From the NCBI GenBank assembly GCA_009919365.1, contig RGBZ01000016.1:1-13661 (forward strand): DNA of 13,661 nucleotides, in the 5' to 3' direction. Origin of the DNA: a bacterium. Its GTDB lineage: Bacteria > Chloroflexota > Limnocylindria > Limnocylindrales > Limnocylindraceae. The notes below the pieces were generated by a model that worked only from the letters and a program-made list of their open reading frames with translations, made no database searches and was not told the origin of the DNA. Of the stretch, positions 1-6,941 are shown piece after piece. Position 1 is the first letter of the stretch, and every line of letters starts with the position of its first letter. A program made the position numbers and the translations under genes.

Positions 1-737
1 AGTGCGCGGAGCTGTGCCTCACGTCGACCTCGATACTCTTCGATGTCTACGGTGACACGCGCCCACTCGCCCATCTTGCGGCTGAGCATCAGGTTGACGA
101 GGTGCTGGATCGCCTGCAGTCGCTCGCCGCGGCCGCCGATCAAGTTGTTCAGCTCATCGACCGCCTCTGGTGAGGTGCCGGCGACGTTCAACACGGCGTC
201 CGCACCCGTACCGTTGACGCGTACTTCAGCCTCGAAGCCGAGGTGCTTCACCAGCGTCTCAAGGATCTCCTTGCCGCCACTGATCATCTCTGGCGTCGTC
301 TCGCTGCGCTCACGTCGCTCTCGTGGTTCGCGCTCCTCACGTGGTGCGCGCTCAGGGCGCGGTGCACGCTCAGGTCGTGGCCCGCGATCGTTGCGCGGTG
401 CTGGGCGTGCTGCAGACTGTGGTGCAGCGGCTCGCGCTACTGGTGCGTCGCTGCGTGGTGCTGGGCGCGGGGCGCGCTCTTCGCGAACGGGAGGTGGTGT
501 AGGTGCTGGGCGGCTTGACTCGCCGGCACGCTTCGGTGCGGCACCACCGAGTGCGCTGATTGGCGCGGCAACGATGCGGGCAGGCTCAGCACCCATCCCG
601 AGTACACCGCGCGACCCTGGGGCGATGATCTCGAAATCGAGATCGCCAATGCCGACCTTGAACGCCTCGCAGGCACCCTTCAGTGCCTCTTCAACGCTCT
701 TGCCGGTGAACTCCTGATATGCGCTCTCGTTCGCCAT
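1..737 (-). CDS. jag: Jag/KhpB RNA-binding protein (KH-R3H), 3' end cut by window edge
   Basis: KhpB (Jag, EloR) is a cytoplasmic RNA-binding protein that in Gram-positives works with KhpA and affects cell elongation and division. I read 245 codons from the ATG at 737. Residues 1-58 are a Jag_N domain (start [19 protein letters not shown], then a GSRGVLGMG turn). Residues about 70-148 are a low-complexity Pro/Arg/Glu/Ala linker with repeated APRPER units. Residues about 152-226 are a KH domain with the GGRGERLQAIQ loop at 201-211. The R3H domain begins near 229 (VDIEEYRGRREAQLR), and the window ends there, so the R3H core and stop are not seen. The start is fixed by GGGAG at 744-748, six bases away, and by a TAATG overlap with the yidC stop. 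The linker is longer and more charged than I would expect. The family call is secure; the cellular role here is by analogy. Confidence 0.95.
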   Translation of the reverse strand, partial: MANESAYQEFTGKSVEEALKGACEAFKVGIGDLDFEIIAPGSRGVLGMGAEPARIVAAPISALGGAAPKRAGESSRPAPTPPPVREERAPRPAPRSDAPVARAAAPQSAARPAPRNDRGPRPERAPRPERAPREEREPRERRERSETTPEMISGGKEILETLVKHLGFEAEVRVNGTGADAVLNVAGTSPEAVDELNNLIGGRGERLQAIQHLVNLMLSRKMGEWARVTVDIEEYRGRREAQLRA

Positions 738-1873
738 TACCTACTCCCTCGTCGACCATGTCGGTCGCGCTTCTTCGCCGAACGGATCGTGGCGGCCGCT
801 GATGCAGCGCGGTCAAGCTCCGTTCGTTCGTGTGGAACCACCGCTTCCCCAGCAACATCCGGAACCGATTCCGGCATCGCCACTGGGAAGCGCGGGGCAT
901 GGTTAACGGCAAAGGCAGGTGTCCACCCAAAGAGCGGGAAGAGCCCACCGTAACCGAGGATCAAGTACTGCTGAACGATCGAGAACAGCGTGGACGAGAT
1001 CCAGTAGATGAACAGGCCGGCGGGAAGAATCCCGCCGTACAGTACCGAGATAAGTGGCAGGAGCACCATGGTCTGACCCTGTGCGCCTGACATTGGATCA
1101 CTCTTTGACGCATTTGGGTTGATCACCATGCGCGTCTGAATGACCTGAAGAAGTGCGCTAATGATTGCGAGGATCGAAACACCGAAGCCAGCGATCTCAA
1201 TCACCGACGGCTTTGATGCGTTCAGCCCGCCGAGCCACGGCACCGTTGCTTCGATGCACGGCTTCATGTTGTCGTACGTGGCAGTGCCGAAACCATTCGC
1301 GCACACCACGCCAACCGCATCACCGATGTTGAACCCGAAGACGCTCAACATCCCTGTTGGGTTCGGGTTCGTGAGGCCGTTGGAGATCACGGTGTACATC
1401 GGAATGAGCACGATGAATTGCAACAGCGTTGGAAGGCAGCCGCCGAACGGGCTGACGCCGCGAGACTTGTAGAGCTCCATCTGTGCCTGTTGAATCTTGA
1501 CCTTGTCGCCCTTGTAGCGACGCTGAATCTCGGCCACCTCTGGGGCGAGCAACTGGGTGCGCTTCTGCGAGACCAGCTGCTTGCGATACGGCGAGATCAA
1601 GATGACGCGGATGATGAGCGTCAGAATTAGAATTGAAATGCCGATATCGCCGGTGAGGCGGTCGAGCAGCACAAGTCCGATGAAGAGCGCCTGGAAGATC
1701 GGCGTGAAGAGCCAAGCGAGCAGGCTAAACGGATCTGCGCCTGGCGCAGCAGGTACGAGTGGTGGATGTGGCGTTGGGCTCACGCTCGCTGTTGCGCCAG
1801 CGCCGCCGCAGGCGGCAACGAGCAGCACCGCAAAGCCGAGCAGTGCGAGAACCTTCATCGTCTGGCGGCTCAT
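737..1873 (-). CDS. yidC: YidC/SpoIIIJ-type membrane protein insertase, lipoprotein type
   Basis: Inserts and folds membrane proteins, alone or with SecYEG, at the cytoplasmic membrane. With the start at 1873 the protein has 378 residues. Residues 6-22 look like a lipoprotein signal ([17 protein letters not shown], lipobox VAAC, Cys22), as in Gram-positive YidC. The core begins near residue 55. It has the conserved groove arginine R89 in [14 protein letters not shown], the cytoplasmic hairpin with [15 protein letters not shown], then [18 protein letters not shown], and later hydrophobic segments at about 228-248, 268-292 and 293-310. The C-terminus is basic ([12 protein letters not shown]), consistent with ribosome contact. 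I chose 1873 because its ATG overlaps the yidD stop as ATGA; the in-frame ATG at 1858 is the alternative. The frame stays open to 2026, but that extension runs through yidD and does not look like YidC. The stop overlaps the jag start by one base, suggesting coupled translation. Confidence 0.95.
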   Translation of the reverse strand: MSRQTMKVLALLGFAVLLVAACGGAGATASVSPTPHPPLVPAAPGADPFSLLAWLFTPIFQALFIGLVLLDRLTGDIGISILILTLIIRVILISPYRKQLVSQKRTQLLAPEVAEIQRRYKGDKVKIQQAQMELYKSRGVSPFGGCLPTLLQFIVLIPMYTVISNGLTNPNPTGMLSVFGFNIGDAVGVVCANGFGTATYDNMKPCIEATVPWLGGLNASKPSVIEIAGFGVSILAIISALLQVIQTRMVINPNASKSDPMSGAQGQTMVLLPLISVLYGGILPAGLFIYWISSTLFSIVQQYLILGYGGLFPLFGWTPAFAVNHAPRFPVAMPESVPDVAGEAVVPHERTELDRAASAAATIRSAKKRDRHGRRGSR

Positions 1874-2106
1874 CGGACTGGGTCCAATCCACCAGCGTTG
1901 AGTGGCGAACAGCGCGCGATGCGCTTGGCACCCATCCAGGAGCCTTTCAGTAATCCGTACTTCACAATCGCCTCCTCTGTATAACGCGAGCAGCTCGGCT
2001 CGAATCGGCAGCTCGACGGGAGCCAAAAAAACAGCACGCGGTAGGTCTTAATGAGCAGTGTTCCAGCGAGGGCCGGCAGGCCAACGATGCGGCGCAGCGC
2101 GCTCAT
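1870..2106 (-). CDS. yidD: YidD membrane protein insertion efficiency factor
   Basis: A small (78-residue) protein that in E. coli assists YidC-dependent membrane insertion at the inner face of the membrane. A hydrophobic, probably amphipathic N-terminal half (residues about 6-31, [21 protein letters not shown]) is followed by the family signature [15 protein letters not shown] at 33-47 and the C-terminal [13 protein letters not shown] at 65-77. Length is normal for the family. The start ATG overlaps the rnpA stop and the stop overlaps the yidC start, both as ATGA, so translation is probably coupled through all three genes. No separate promoter is visible. Confidence 0.95.
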   Translation of the reverse strand: MSALRRIVGLPALAGTLLIKTYRVLFFWLPSSCRFEPSCSRYTEEAIVKYGLLKGSWMGAKRIARCSPLNAGGLDPVR

Positions 2107-2441
2107 GCCGAGGCCTCAACCAGTCGGGCGCGACGTAGGCACTCTGTGAGCGCGGCGCGCAACTCGGCGCTCGACGCGGTGCTCGCTGCGGCGCGAACGC
2201 CGATCAGGATCTCAGCGCCCGGGCGCACCTGTGGTGCGAGCTCGCGCGCGATGCTCTTCAGTCGTCGACGAATGCGATTGCGCACCACGGCGTTCCCCAC
2301 CTTGCGGCTCGTTGCGATGCCGAGGCGGAGCGGTGTGGCGCCCTCGGTAGCTGCAACGGTGCGATGGCGAACGCCGAGCAGCGGCGTGGTAACGCCGGGT
2401 GCGGCGCTTAGCGCGGCGAAGTCAGAGGGTGTGCGCAACAT
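2103..2441 (-). CDS. rnpA: Ribonuclease P protein component
   Basis: Protein subunit of RNase P; it binds the RNA subunit and helps mature the 5' ends of tRNAs. The protein has 112 residues. It carries the family start region [10 protein letters not shown], the hydrophobic strand [15 protein letters not shown] at 38-52 and the basic RNRIRRRLK motif at 54-62, followed by the helix of the RNR fold. The start at 2441 is set by AGGAG at 2449-2453, seven bases upstream. It lies 35 bp after the rpmH stop. The N-terminus is a little shorter than usual: an arginine-rich stretch lies in frame upstream but has no ATG, GTG or TTG before the rpmH stop. The stop overlaps the yidD start. Confidence 0.94.
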   Translation of the reverse strand: MLRTPSDFAALSAAPGVTTPLLGVRHRTVAATEGATPLRLGIATSRKVGNAVVRNRIRRRLKSIARELAPQVRPGAEILIGVRAAASTASSAELRAALTECLRRARLVEASA

Positions 2442-2476
2442 GTCGATGCTCCTGGGGCGCGTACGCGCCGCCTTGA

Positions 2477-2611
2477 TCAGACGGTGAGGCGCTTGCGACC
2501 GCGTGCGCGGCGTCGGGCAAGAACCCGACGGCCGGACGTTGTCGACATGCGCTTACGGAATCCGTGCTCGCGGAACCGCTGGCGCTTCTTCGGCTGATAC
2601 GTTCGCTTCAT
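2477..2611 (-). CDS. rpmH: Large ribosomal subunit protein bL34
   Basis: A 44-residue basic protein of the 50S subunit, too short for a routine ORF cutoff. It starts [19 protein letters not shown] and ends with [10 protein letters not shown], which matches bL34 over its whole length. GGAG lies at 2620-2623, eight bases before the ATG. It is the first gene of the minus-strand operon rpmH-rnpA-yidD-yidC-jag, and the promoter at 2729-2758 points into it. Length is normal for the family and nothing is missing. Confidence 0.97.
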   Translation of the reverse strand: MKRTYQPKKRQRFREHGFRKRMSTTSGRRVLARRRARGRKRLTV

Positions 2612-2650
2612 TGGTATCGCTCCGATCTGATGGTCTCAAGTGCCACGGTT

Positions 2651-2662
2651 GCCGACGTCGGC
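2651..2662 (-). promoter_or_regulatory. Palindrome in the rpmH 5' leader
   Basis: GCCGACGTCGGC is a perfect 12-bp palindrome about 40 bases upstream of the rpmH start, inside the predicted leader. A second small inverted repeat, CCCC-AGA-GGGG, lies next to it at 2668-2678. In RNA they could form short hairpins in the roughly 110-base leader. A regulatory role such as attenuation is only a guess, and there is no U-run of an intrinsic terminator after them. Confidence 0.35.
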
Positions 2663-2728
2663 GGTGGCCCCAGAGGGGTTCTTCCTGGTTTTCACTCAGG
2701 CCGCGAAGAGGGCGGTTCTGAGAGGGGA

Positions 2729-2758
2729 AGTATCGTTCCTCGCAGGCGGCGGTGTCAA
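2729..2758 (-). promoter_or_regulatory. Sigma-70-type promoter for rpmH operon
   Basis: On the minus strand a perfect -35 box TTGACA (2758-2753) is followed, after 18 bp, by GATACT (2734-2729), four of six matches to TATAAT. Transcription would begin near 2722, leaving a leader of about 110 bases before rpmH. This is the best promoter match I found in the window and suits a strongly expressed ribosomal protein operon. Confidence 0.6.
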
Positions 2759-2787
2759 TTGCGGCCCCTGTAACGGGGATTTACCCA

Positions 2788-2806
2788 GATACCCCTAGGG
2801 GGTATC
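2788..2806. promoter_or_regulatory. 19-bp palindrome, possible CsoR-type operator
   Basis: GATACCCCTAGGGGGTATC has two perfect 8-bp arms around a 3-bp centre. It sits 29 bp behind the -35 box of the rpmH promoter and 22 bp in front of the putative dnaA -35 box, so one bound protein could affect both. The TACCCC...GGGGTA pattern resembles operators of copper-sensing CsoR family repressors as I recall them, but no copper gene or csoR is in view. It could instead bind another dimeric regulator. The following AAAAA run is too short, and the placement wrong, for a convincing terminator. Confidence 0.45.
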
Positions 2807-2828
2807 AAAAATCGGGGTGAGGCTGGGC

Positions 2829-2856
2829 TTGCAGGAAGCGCCGCGGGTGCTATTCT
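2829..2856 (+). promoter_or_regulatory. Candidate extended -10 promoter for dnaA
   Basis: TGCTATTCT (2848-2856) contains a TGn extension and a -10 hexamer with four of six matches. A poor -35, TTGCAG (2829-2834), lies 16 bp upstream. Transcription would start near 2863, giving a leader of about 190 bases before dnaA. Plausible by position, but the -35 is weak and other starts within the long leader are possible. Confidence 0.35.
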
Positions 2857-3055
2857 CCGCCTCCCCACAAAGGGCCCGAGCGACATCACACCGTCGGTTG
2901 GTCTCTCTGTCTGGGGCTGTGGGAGGGGCTAGCGTAAGCCGGTCAGCACAGACTCAAGTTTGCACCAGGGTGGTACCGCCGACTCCTCGGCGACCCCGCC
3001 CTTCTGCCGCAGTGTTGGTGGCGCACACCGACGGAATAGAGGGGGGCGCAGCGGA

Positions 3056-4483
3056 ATGGATCGACGACAGGTCTGGCGCGCGGTCCTCGGAGAGCTGGAG
3101 ATCAGCCTCTCGCAGGCCACATTCGAGACCTGGTTCCGCCGCACAGCACTTCTTCGTGTCGACGAACCAACTGCCACCTTTGTTCTCGGTGTTCCATCCG
3201 GATTCGCAAAAGATTGGGTCGATGAGCGCTATCGCTCCCTGATCGCACAGACGTTGGCGAAGGTTGTCGGCTACAGCGTCACCCTCTCCGTTGAGGTGGT
3301 GAGTGACGCTGAGCTTGATGCGCACGGCGCACTCGCGGCAAAAGGGAAGGCTGTTGTCGCAAACGATTCCGCCCCGCGAGTCACTGCGCCGCAAGAGAGC
3401 GTGCGCGTCATCAATCGCGAGACGCCAACGCGCGCAACGAACCTCAATGCTCGCTACACGTTTGCGACCTATGTCGTTGGCGCAGCGAACCGGCTTGCGC
3501 ATGCGGCCTCGCTCTCGGTTTCGGAGCGACCCGGTGGCGCTTACAATCCCCTCTTCTTGTACGGCGGCACCGGCCTCGGTAAAACACACCTGTTGCACGC
3601 AATCGGCAATGCGGTGGCTGAGCGTTCGCCGAAGCGCCAAGTGTTGTACATCACCGGTGAAGCGTTTACGAACGAGTTCATCACCAGCATTCAGCAGAGC
3701 GGGGCTGAGGCGTTCCGTTCGCGCTTCCGCAAGATCGATGTGCTGCTCATTGATGACATTCAGTTCCTTGCCGATAAGGAGCGCACCCAGGAAGAGTTCT
3801 TCCATACGTTCAACGCGCTGCATTCCGCTGGAAAGCAGATTGTGTTGACGTCAGATCGCACACCGAAAGAGATTTCGTTGCTTGAAGAGCGCTTGCGCTC
3901 GCGGTTTGAGTGGGGCCTGATCGCCGACATCTCGTCTCCGGATCTTGAGACACGCATTGCGATCTTGCGCGCGAAGGCCGAGGAGAGCGGCGTCATCGTT
4001 GCCAATGATGTCGTCGAACAGGTTGCCCGACGCGTGCAGAGCAACGTACGAGAACTAGAGGGTGCGCTCACGCGACTCGTTGCCGTTGGTCGCCTCAGTG
4101 GCATGCCGGTCACGATGGAGCTCGCGTCACGTGTACTGAGCGAGGCGGTATACCCAAACCCGAAGCGCATCCTTGAGCCGGAGCAGGTAGTTGCCACCGT
4201 TGCTGAACACTTCAGCCTCACGGTGGAGCAGCTTCGCGGGCCAAAGCGAGACCGGGAGATCGTGACCCCGCGACAGATCGCGGCGTACCTTTCTCGCGAA
4301 GAGACCGACGCCTCGCTCGTGCGCATCGGCGCCGCCTTGGGTGGGCGCGACCACTCTACGGTCATTCACGCCTGCACCAAGATCGAGCGGGAGATGAGCT
4401 ACGACGGCGAGCTCCGCCGCGAAGTTGCCCTGCTACGCGAAGCGCTCCTGCGTCTGGGCCAAGGGGTTGCCGCCCGCCCGTAA
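3056..4483 (+). CDS. dnaA: Chromosomal replication initiator DnaA
   Basis: AAA+ ATPase that binds DnaA boxes and opens the origin; 475 residues with the start at 3056. Domain I (about 1-80) starts MDRRQVWRAVLGELEISLSQ and holds TFETWFR. A short variable domain II ends near 125. Domain III has NARYTFATYVVG, Walker A GGTGLGKT at 170-177, Walker B LLIDDIQF around D233-D234, sensor 1 LTSDR at 264-268 and the arginine-rich EERLRSRFEWG box. Domain IV has the DNA-binding signature GGRDHSTVIHA at 429-439. I chose 3056 rather than the frame-open 2960 because homology begins at MDRR; a G-run eight bases upstream is a modest ribosome site. All key ATPase and DNA-binding residues are present. It is followed by the probable oriC and dnaN. 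Confidence 0.98.
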   Translation: MDRRQVWRAVLGELEISLSQATFETWFRRTALLRVDEPTATFVLGVPSGFAKDWVDERYRSLIAQTLAKVVGYSVTLSVEVVSDAELDAHGALAAKGKAVVANDSAPRVTAPQESVRVINRETPTRATNLNARYTFATYVVGAANRLAHAASLSVSERPGGAYNPLFLYGGTGLGKTHLLHAIGNAVAERSPKRQVLYITGEAFTNEFITSIQQSGAEAFRSRFRKIDVLLIDDIQFLADKERTQEEFFHTFNALHSAGKQIVLTSDRTPKEISLLEERLRSRFEWGLIADISSPDLETRIAILRAKAEESGVIVANDVVEQVARRVQSNVRELEGALTRLVAVGRLSGMPVTMELASRVLSEAVYPNPKRILEPEQVVATVAEHFSLTVEQLRGPKRDREIVTPRQIAAYLSREETDASLVRIGAALGGRDHSTVIHACTKIEREMSYDGELRREVALLREALLRLGQGVAARP

Positions 4484-4506
4484 CCCTCGCCAGGTTGTGG
4501 AAATCT

Positions 4507-4515
4507 CGTGGATAA
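4507..4515 (-). promoter_or_regulatory. DnaA box (TTATCCACG, 8/9)
   Basis: Reads TTATCCACG on the minus strand, one mismatch to the E. coli consensus. It lies 24 bases after the dnaA stop in the same orientation as two neighbouring weaker sites at 4496-4504 and 4570-4578. Confidence 0.6.
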
Positions 4516-4532
4516 CGCTCCAGCCGGTGTGG

Positions 4533-4555
4533 TTTTGTGGGGGCTTTCCGCAAAA
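4533..4555. repeat. Inverted repeat in oriC
   Basis: TTTTGTGG (4533-4540) and CCGCAAAA (4548-4555) form arms with one mismatch (a G-T pair) around a 7-base loop. The right arm overlaps a weak DnaA-box-like CTTTCCGCA. It may be an origin structural element or simply two opposed DnaA-type sites. It has no U-tract, so it is not a clear dnaA terminator. Confidence 0.4.
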
Positions 4556-4569
4556 GGTGTGAACTGGGG

Positions 4570-4578
4570 TGTGGGTAA
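4570..4578 (-). promoter_or_regulatory. DnaA box (TTACCCACA, 8/9)
   Basis: Reads TTACCCACA on the minus strand, one mismatch to TTATCCACA. Same orientation as the 4507-4515 site, 63 bp from it (about six helical turns). Confidence 0.55.
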
Positions 4579-4734
4579 CCAGGCAGGGTTTTCCGCAGGG
4601 TCTCCCCAGCAGAGAGGGTGTGTCGGGGGGTGGCGCCGCGGTTCTCCACGCGGGAGAGGGTCCTTCCCACGGCGCATTTGTGCGAAGGTGAGCACGGCTC
4701 TCCACGCCGCCCACAGTACGAATACGGTGAGTAC

Positions 4735-4762
4735 GAGATAAAACAACTAAAACACTATTACT
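4735..4762. other. AT-rich stretch, candidate DNA unwinding element
   Basis: About 75% A+T over 28 bases (21 of 28), just after the DnaA-box cluster and just before the dnaN ribosome site, in an otherwise GC-rich region. It reads as short A-runs and ACT/CTA triplets up to a CTAGAG. That is the right place and composition for origin opening. It may equally hold the dnaN promoter: TATTAC at 4756-4761 is a fair -10, but I see no good -35. Confidence 0.45.
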
Positions 4763-4783
4763 CTAGAGGGGGAACCTATATGT

Positions 4784-4788
4784 GGAGG
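4784..4788 (+). promoter_or_regulatory. Ribosome binding site of dnaN
   Basis: GGAGG five bases before the ATG at 4794. It decides the start: an in-frame GTG at 4782 would use codons that overlap this site and add four residues not found at DnaN N-termini. Confidence 0.8.
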
Positions 4789-4793
4789 AACAG

Positions 4794-5909
4794 ATGAAGC
4801 TCTCGGCAATCCAAGACCACCTCGCCCGCGGTCTCGCCATCGTTGGTCACGCTGTGGCTACCCGGAACACGCTCCCGATCTTGTCGAACGTGTATCTCGG
4901 CACTGAGGATGGCGGGCTACGCCTTGTCGCCACAAACCTCGACATCGCGATCACCCACTGGGTCCCAGCAAAGGTTGAAGAGAAGGGTTCCACCACAATC
5001 CCCGCCCGCCTGCTCGCAGACGTGGTCAACGGCCTCCCAAACGAGAAGATCGATCTCTCACTCCTGGCCGATGGCCGCGTTCAGATTAAGTGTGGTCGCA
5101 ATGCGTCACACCTTCGTGCGACACCGGCGGATGACTACCCGCCTGTGGGAGCTGCTGGCGAGCGACCAACTGCGCGCATCACCCAAAAGGCGCTAAAGGC
5201 CGCACTCGAGTCAACCGTCTTCGCCGCCGCCGGTGACGAGGCTCGACCGATCCTCACCGGCGTGCTGACAAAGTTCACCGGAGGAAAGGCAACATTTGCC
5301 GCCGCTGACAACTACCGCATCGCCGTCGCCGGCGCACCGCTTGCGGAGGCCGCACCGGAGACAAGCTTGATCGTGCCAGCCCGCTCGTACGCCGAACTAC
5401 TACGGCTTCTCTCTGATGTTGAAGACCTTGTCGAAATAACCTTTACCCCAACAAAGAACCAGCTGCAGTTCAAGCTTGGTGACACTATGCTGGTGAGCCG
5501 CTTGATCGAGGGACAATTTCCGAATTTCCAGCAAGTGGTGCCAACGAGTCACACCACAAAAGTGACGCTTGATCGAGACAGCTTCCTATCCGCAGTGAAA
5601 CTTGCGCAGGTTGTCGCCGACGCATCCGCGCACATCGTGCGCTTTGCAATTACCGCTGAGGGTGGTGGCGCGATCGACATCACCGCGGCGGCAGACGTGG
5701 GTGATCACGCAGCGCACATCGAGGCGAAGGTCGAAGGCGAAGGGACAACGATCGCATTCAACGCAAAGTACCTTGTCGATGTGCTCTCCCGCGTCGAGGC
5801 CGACCAATTTTCACTCGAACTCACCGGCCCTGTCGCACCCGGGTTGCTTCGTCCGCTTGACGGTCGCGACTACCTGCACGTTGTGATGCCGGTGCGCACG
5901 CCCTCCTGA
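4794..5909 (+). CDS. dnaN: DNA polymerase III sliding clamp, beta subunit
   Basis: Ring-forming dimer that tethers the replicative polymerase to DNA; also a platform for repair factors. The protein has 371 residues, normal length for three clamp folds (about 1-120, 125-245, 246-371). The N-terminus MKLSAIQDHLARGLAIVG followed by TRNTLPILSNVYL is typical. Domain 2 has DEARPILTGVL and DNYRIAVA. The C-terminus has the LLRPLDGRDYLHVVMPVR stretch that forms part of the protein-binding pocket. Its start is set by GGAGG. recF follows after 30 bp, so the two are probably co-transcribed. Nothing is missing. Confidence 0.98.
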   Translation: MKLSAIQDHLARGLAIVGHAVATRNTLPILSNVYLGTEDGGLRLVATNLDIAITHWVPAKVEEKGSTTIPARLLADVVNGLPNEKIDLSLLADGRVQIKCGRNASHLRATPADDYPPVGAAGERPTARITQKALKAALESTVFAAAGDEARPILTGVLTKFTGGKATFAAADNYRIAVAGAPLAEAAPETSLIVPARSYAELLRLLSDVEDLVEITFTPTKNQLQFKLGDTMLVSRLIEGQFPNFQQVVPTSHTTKVTLDRDSFLSAVKLAQVVADASAHIVRFAITAEGGGAIDITAAADVGDHAAHIEAKVEGEGTTIAFNAKYLVDVLSRVEADQFSLELTGPVAPGLLRPLDGRDYLHVVMPVRTPS

Positions 5910-5939
5910 CCCGCACCGCTCGCGAACGCGCGGCGCACA

Positions 5940-6941
5940 ATGATTGAGAGCGTGCGACTTCACCAAGTGCGCAGCTGGGCCGACGGCGCCGTTGCGCTGA
6001 CACCAGGCGCACACATCTTCTGGGGCGAGAACGGCGCAGGAAAGACCACGATTCTAGAGGCGTGCATCATTGCAGCGACTGGTCGCTCGCACCGCGCAGG
6101 TGCGCTGCGCGAGGTGATTGCCAGTGGCGGCGACCAGGCTTCAATCACTGTCACCGTGCGCGATGACGGCTCCGATCCGGCCGACCCCCTTACACAGTCA
6201 ACGCTCGGTGTAGAAATTGCGCGTGTGGGGCGAGCAAAGCACGTGCTGAACGGCACACCACGCGCCTCAGCGGCGCTCGGGCAGCGACTGCGCGTGGCGG
6301 CATTTGTTCCCGAAGAGACAGGTTTAGTTGTTGGCGCACCGGCGGTGCGCCGTGGGCTGCTCGACCGAGTCGCGTCACAGTGGCAACAGGGATATGAGTC
6401 AGCCCTTTCGCGCTATGAGCGAGCGCTTCGGCAACGTAACCGTTTGCTGAAAGACGCGCTCGAGGTTGATGGTGCAGCTCGCCGCTCCATCGCAAGCGAG
6501 ATGCGGCCCTGGACTGAGATGCTCATGGCCACCGGATCTGAGGTGGTCGCTGGCCGCCTTGCCCTCCTCGCCGCGCTGGCGCCCGTTCTGTCAGCAACAC
6601 ACAAAGAGGTAGCGCCAAATGAGGCCCCCTTAGAAACGCACTACCTGTCACGTGAGGGGTACCGCCCCGATGAATCCGCGAGCGAGTGTGTCGCTCGCCT
6701 CTCACAGGCGTTTGACCAAACTGCCGAGACCGAGGGGTATCAGGGCTACACCCTAGTGGGCCCACATCGCGACGACATCGCCTTCCATGTTGGTGGCAAC
6801 GACATCTCCCCAACGGCGTCACGTGGCCAGCAACGGAGCCTGCTCCTCGCGCTCCTCTTTGCTGAGATCACACTCCTCACCGATGAGCGCGGCCACCCAC
6901 CCGTCCTGCTGCTCGACGAGCCTGACGGTACGAATCACTAA
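5940..6941 (+). CDS. recF: RecF recombination mediator ATPase, C-terminally truncated
   Basis: RecF is an SMC/ABC-type ATPase that helps load RecA at gaps with RecO and RecR. This frame has 333 residues. It starts MIESVRLHQVRSWADG, with Walker A GENGAGKTT at 29-37, the segment FVPEETGLVVGAPAVRRGLLD, the YTLVGPHRDDI motif, the ABC signature SRGQQR at 294-299 and Walker B VLLLDEP at 322-328. It then ends at DGTNH and a TAA. Family members usually go on for some 40-50 residues with the D-loop (SELDxxRR) and an H-loop-like QVFVT strand. Neither is found in any frame of the 37 bp before the next gene, so this is a deletion rather than a simple frameshift. Activity may be reduced or lost. No Shine-Dalgarno sequence is seen. 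Family sure; functional state not. Confidence 0.9.
   Translation: MIESVRLHQVRSWADGAVALTPGAHIFWGENGAGKTTILEACIIAATGRSHRAGALREVIASGGDQASITVTVRDDGSDPADPLTQSTLGVEIARVGRAKHVLNGTPRASAALGQRLRVAAFVPEETGLVVGAPAVRRGLLDRVASQWQQGYESALSRYERALRQRNRLLKDALEVDGAARRSIASEMRPWTEMLMATGSEVVAGRLALLAALAPVLSATHKEVAPNEAPLETHYLSREGYRPDESASECVARLSQAFDQTAETEGYQGYTLVGPHRDDIAFHVGGNDISPTASRGQQRSLLLALLFAEITLLTDERGHPPVLLLDEPDGTNH

Larger units (their letters stand above)
2612..3055. other. rpmH-dnaA divergent intergenic control region (444 bp)
   Basis: No gene is seen here. The region holds a minus-strand promoter for rpmH, a candidate plus-strand promoter for dnaA, a 19-bp palindrome between the two, and a small palindrome in the rpmH leader; each is listed separately. 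The dnaA reading frame stays open leftward to 2960, but that stretch does not resemble DnaA domain I, so I treat it as non-coding. I see only a poor DnaA-box match (TTACCCAGA, 2781-2789, 7 of 9), which makes this side less likely than the dnaA-dnaN gap to be the main origin. Confidence 0.7.
4484..4793. other. oriC: Probable oriC (dnaA-dnaN intergenic, 310 bp)
   Basis: No gene is seen here. The gap holds several sequences close to the DnaA box TTATCCACA. On the minus strand: TTATCCACG (4507-4515, 8/9), TTACCCACA (4570-4578, 8/9) and ATTTCCACA (4496-4504, 7/9). On the plus strand: TTTTCCGCA (4589-4597, 7/9), TTCTCCACG (4642-4650, 7/9), and weaker CTTTCCGCA (4544-4552) and CTCTCCACG (4698-4706). 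The left part is strongly G/T-rich on the plus strand and the right end is AT-rich. The dnaA-dnaN gap is a common oriC position in Gram-positives. No box is perfect, so individual sites are uncertain. Confidence 0.7.

Noticed and set aside
43..717. 224-codon plus-strand frame opposite jag
   Set aside because: It is rich in Arg/Ser/Gly low complexity and is the antisense of the Jag linker; the minus strand encodes clear Jag_N, KH and R3H motifs.
1874..2026. 51-codon N-terminal extension of yidC
   Set aside because: It runs entirely through yidD in another frame and lacks similarity to YidC; the ATGA overlap and lipoprotein signal favour the start at 1873.
2791..2815. Palindrome plus A-run as an intrinsic terminator
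   Set aside because: It sits between divergent promoters where no transcript needs to end, and the A-run is only five bases long.
2960..3055. 32-codon N-terminal extension of dnaA
   Set aside because: The residues are Arg/Gly/Pro-rich and do not match DnaA domain I, which begins at MDRRQVW; the leader more likely is untranslated.
2954..3823. 289-codon minus-strand frame opposite dnaA
   Set aside because: Antisense shadow of dnaA with no recognisable domain, while dnaA on the plus strand is unmistakable.
3760..4365. 201-codon minus-strand frame opposite dnaA
   Set aside because: Shadow frame; Arg/Ser-rich translation without motifs.
4566..4600. G-quadruplex in the origin
   Set aside because: Four G-runs exist but with loops of about 9-10 bases, which makes a stable quadruplex unlikely.
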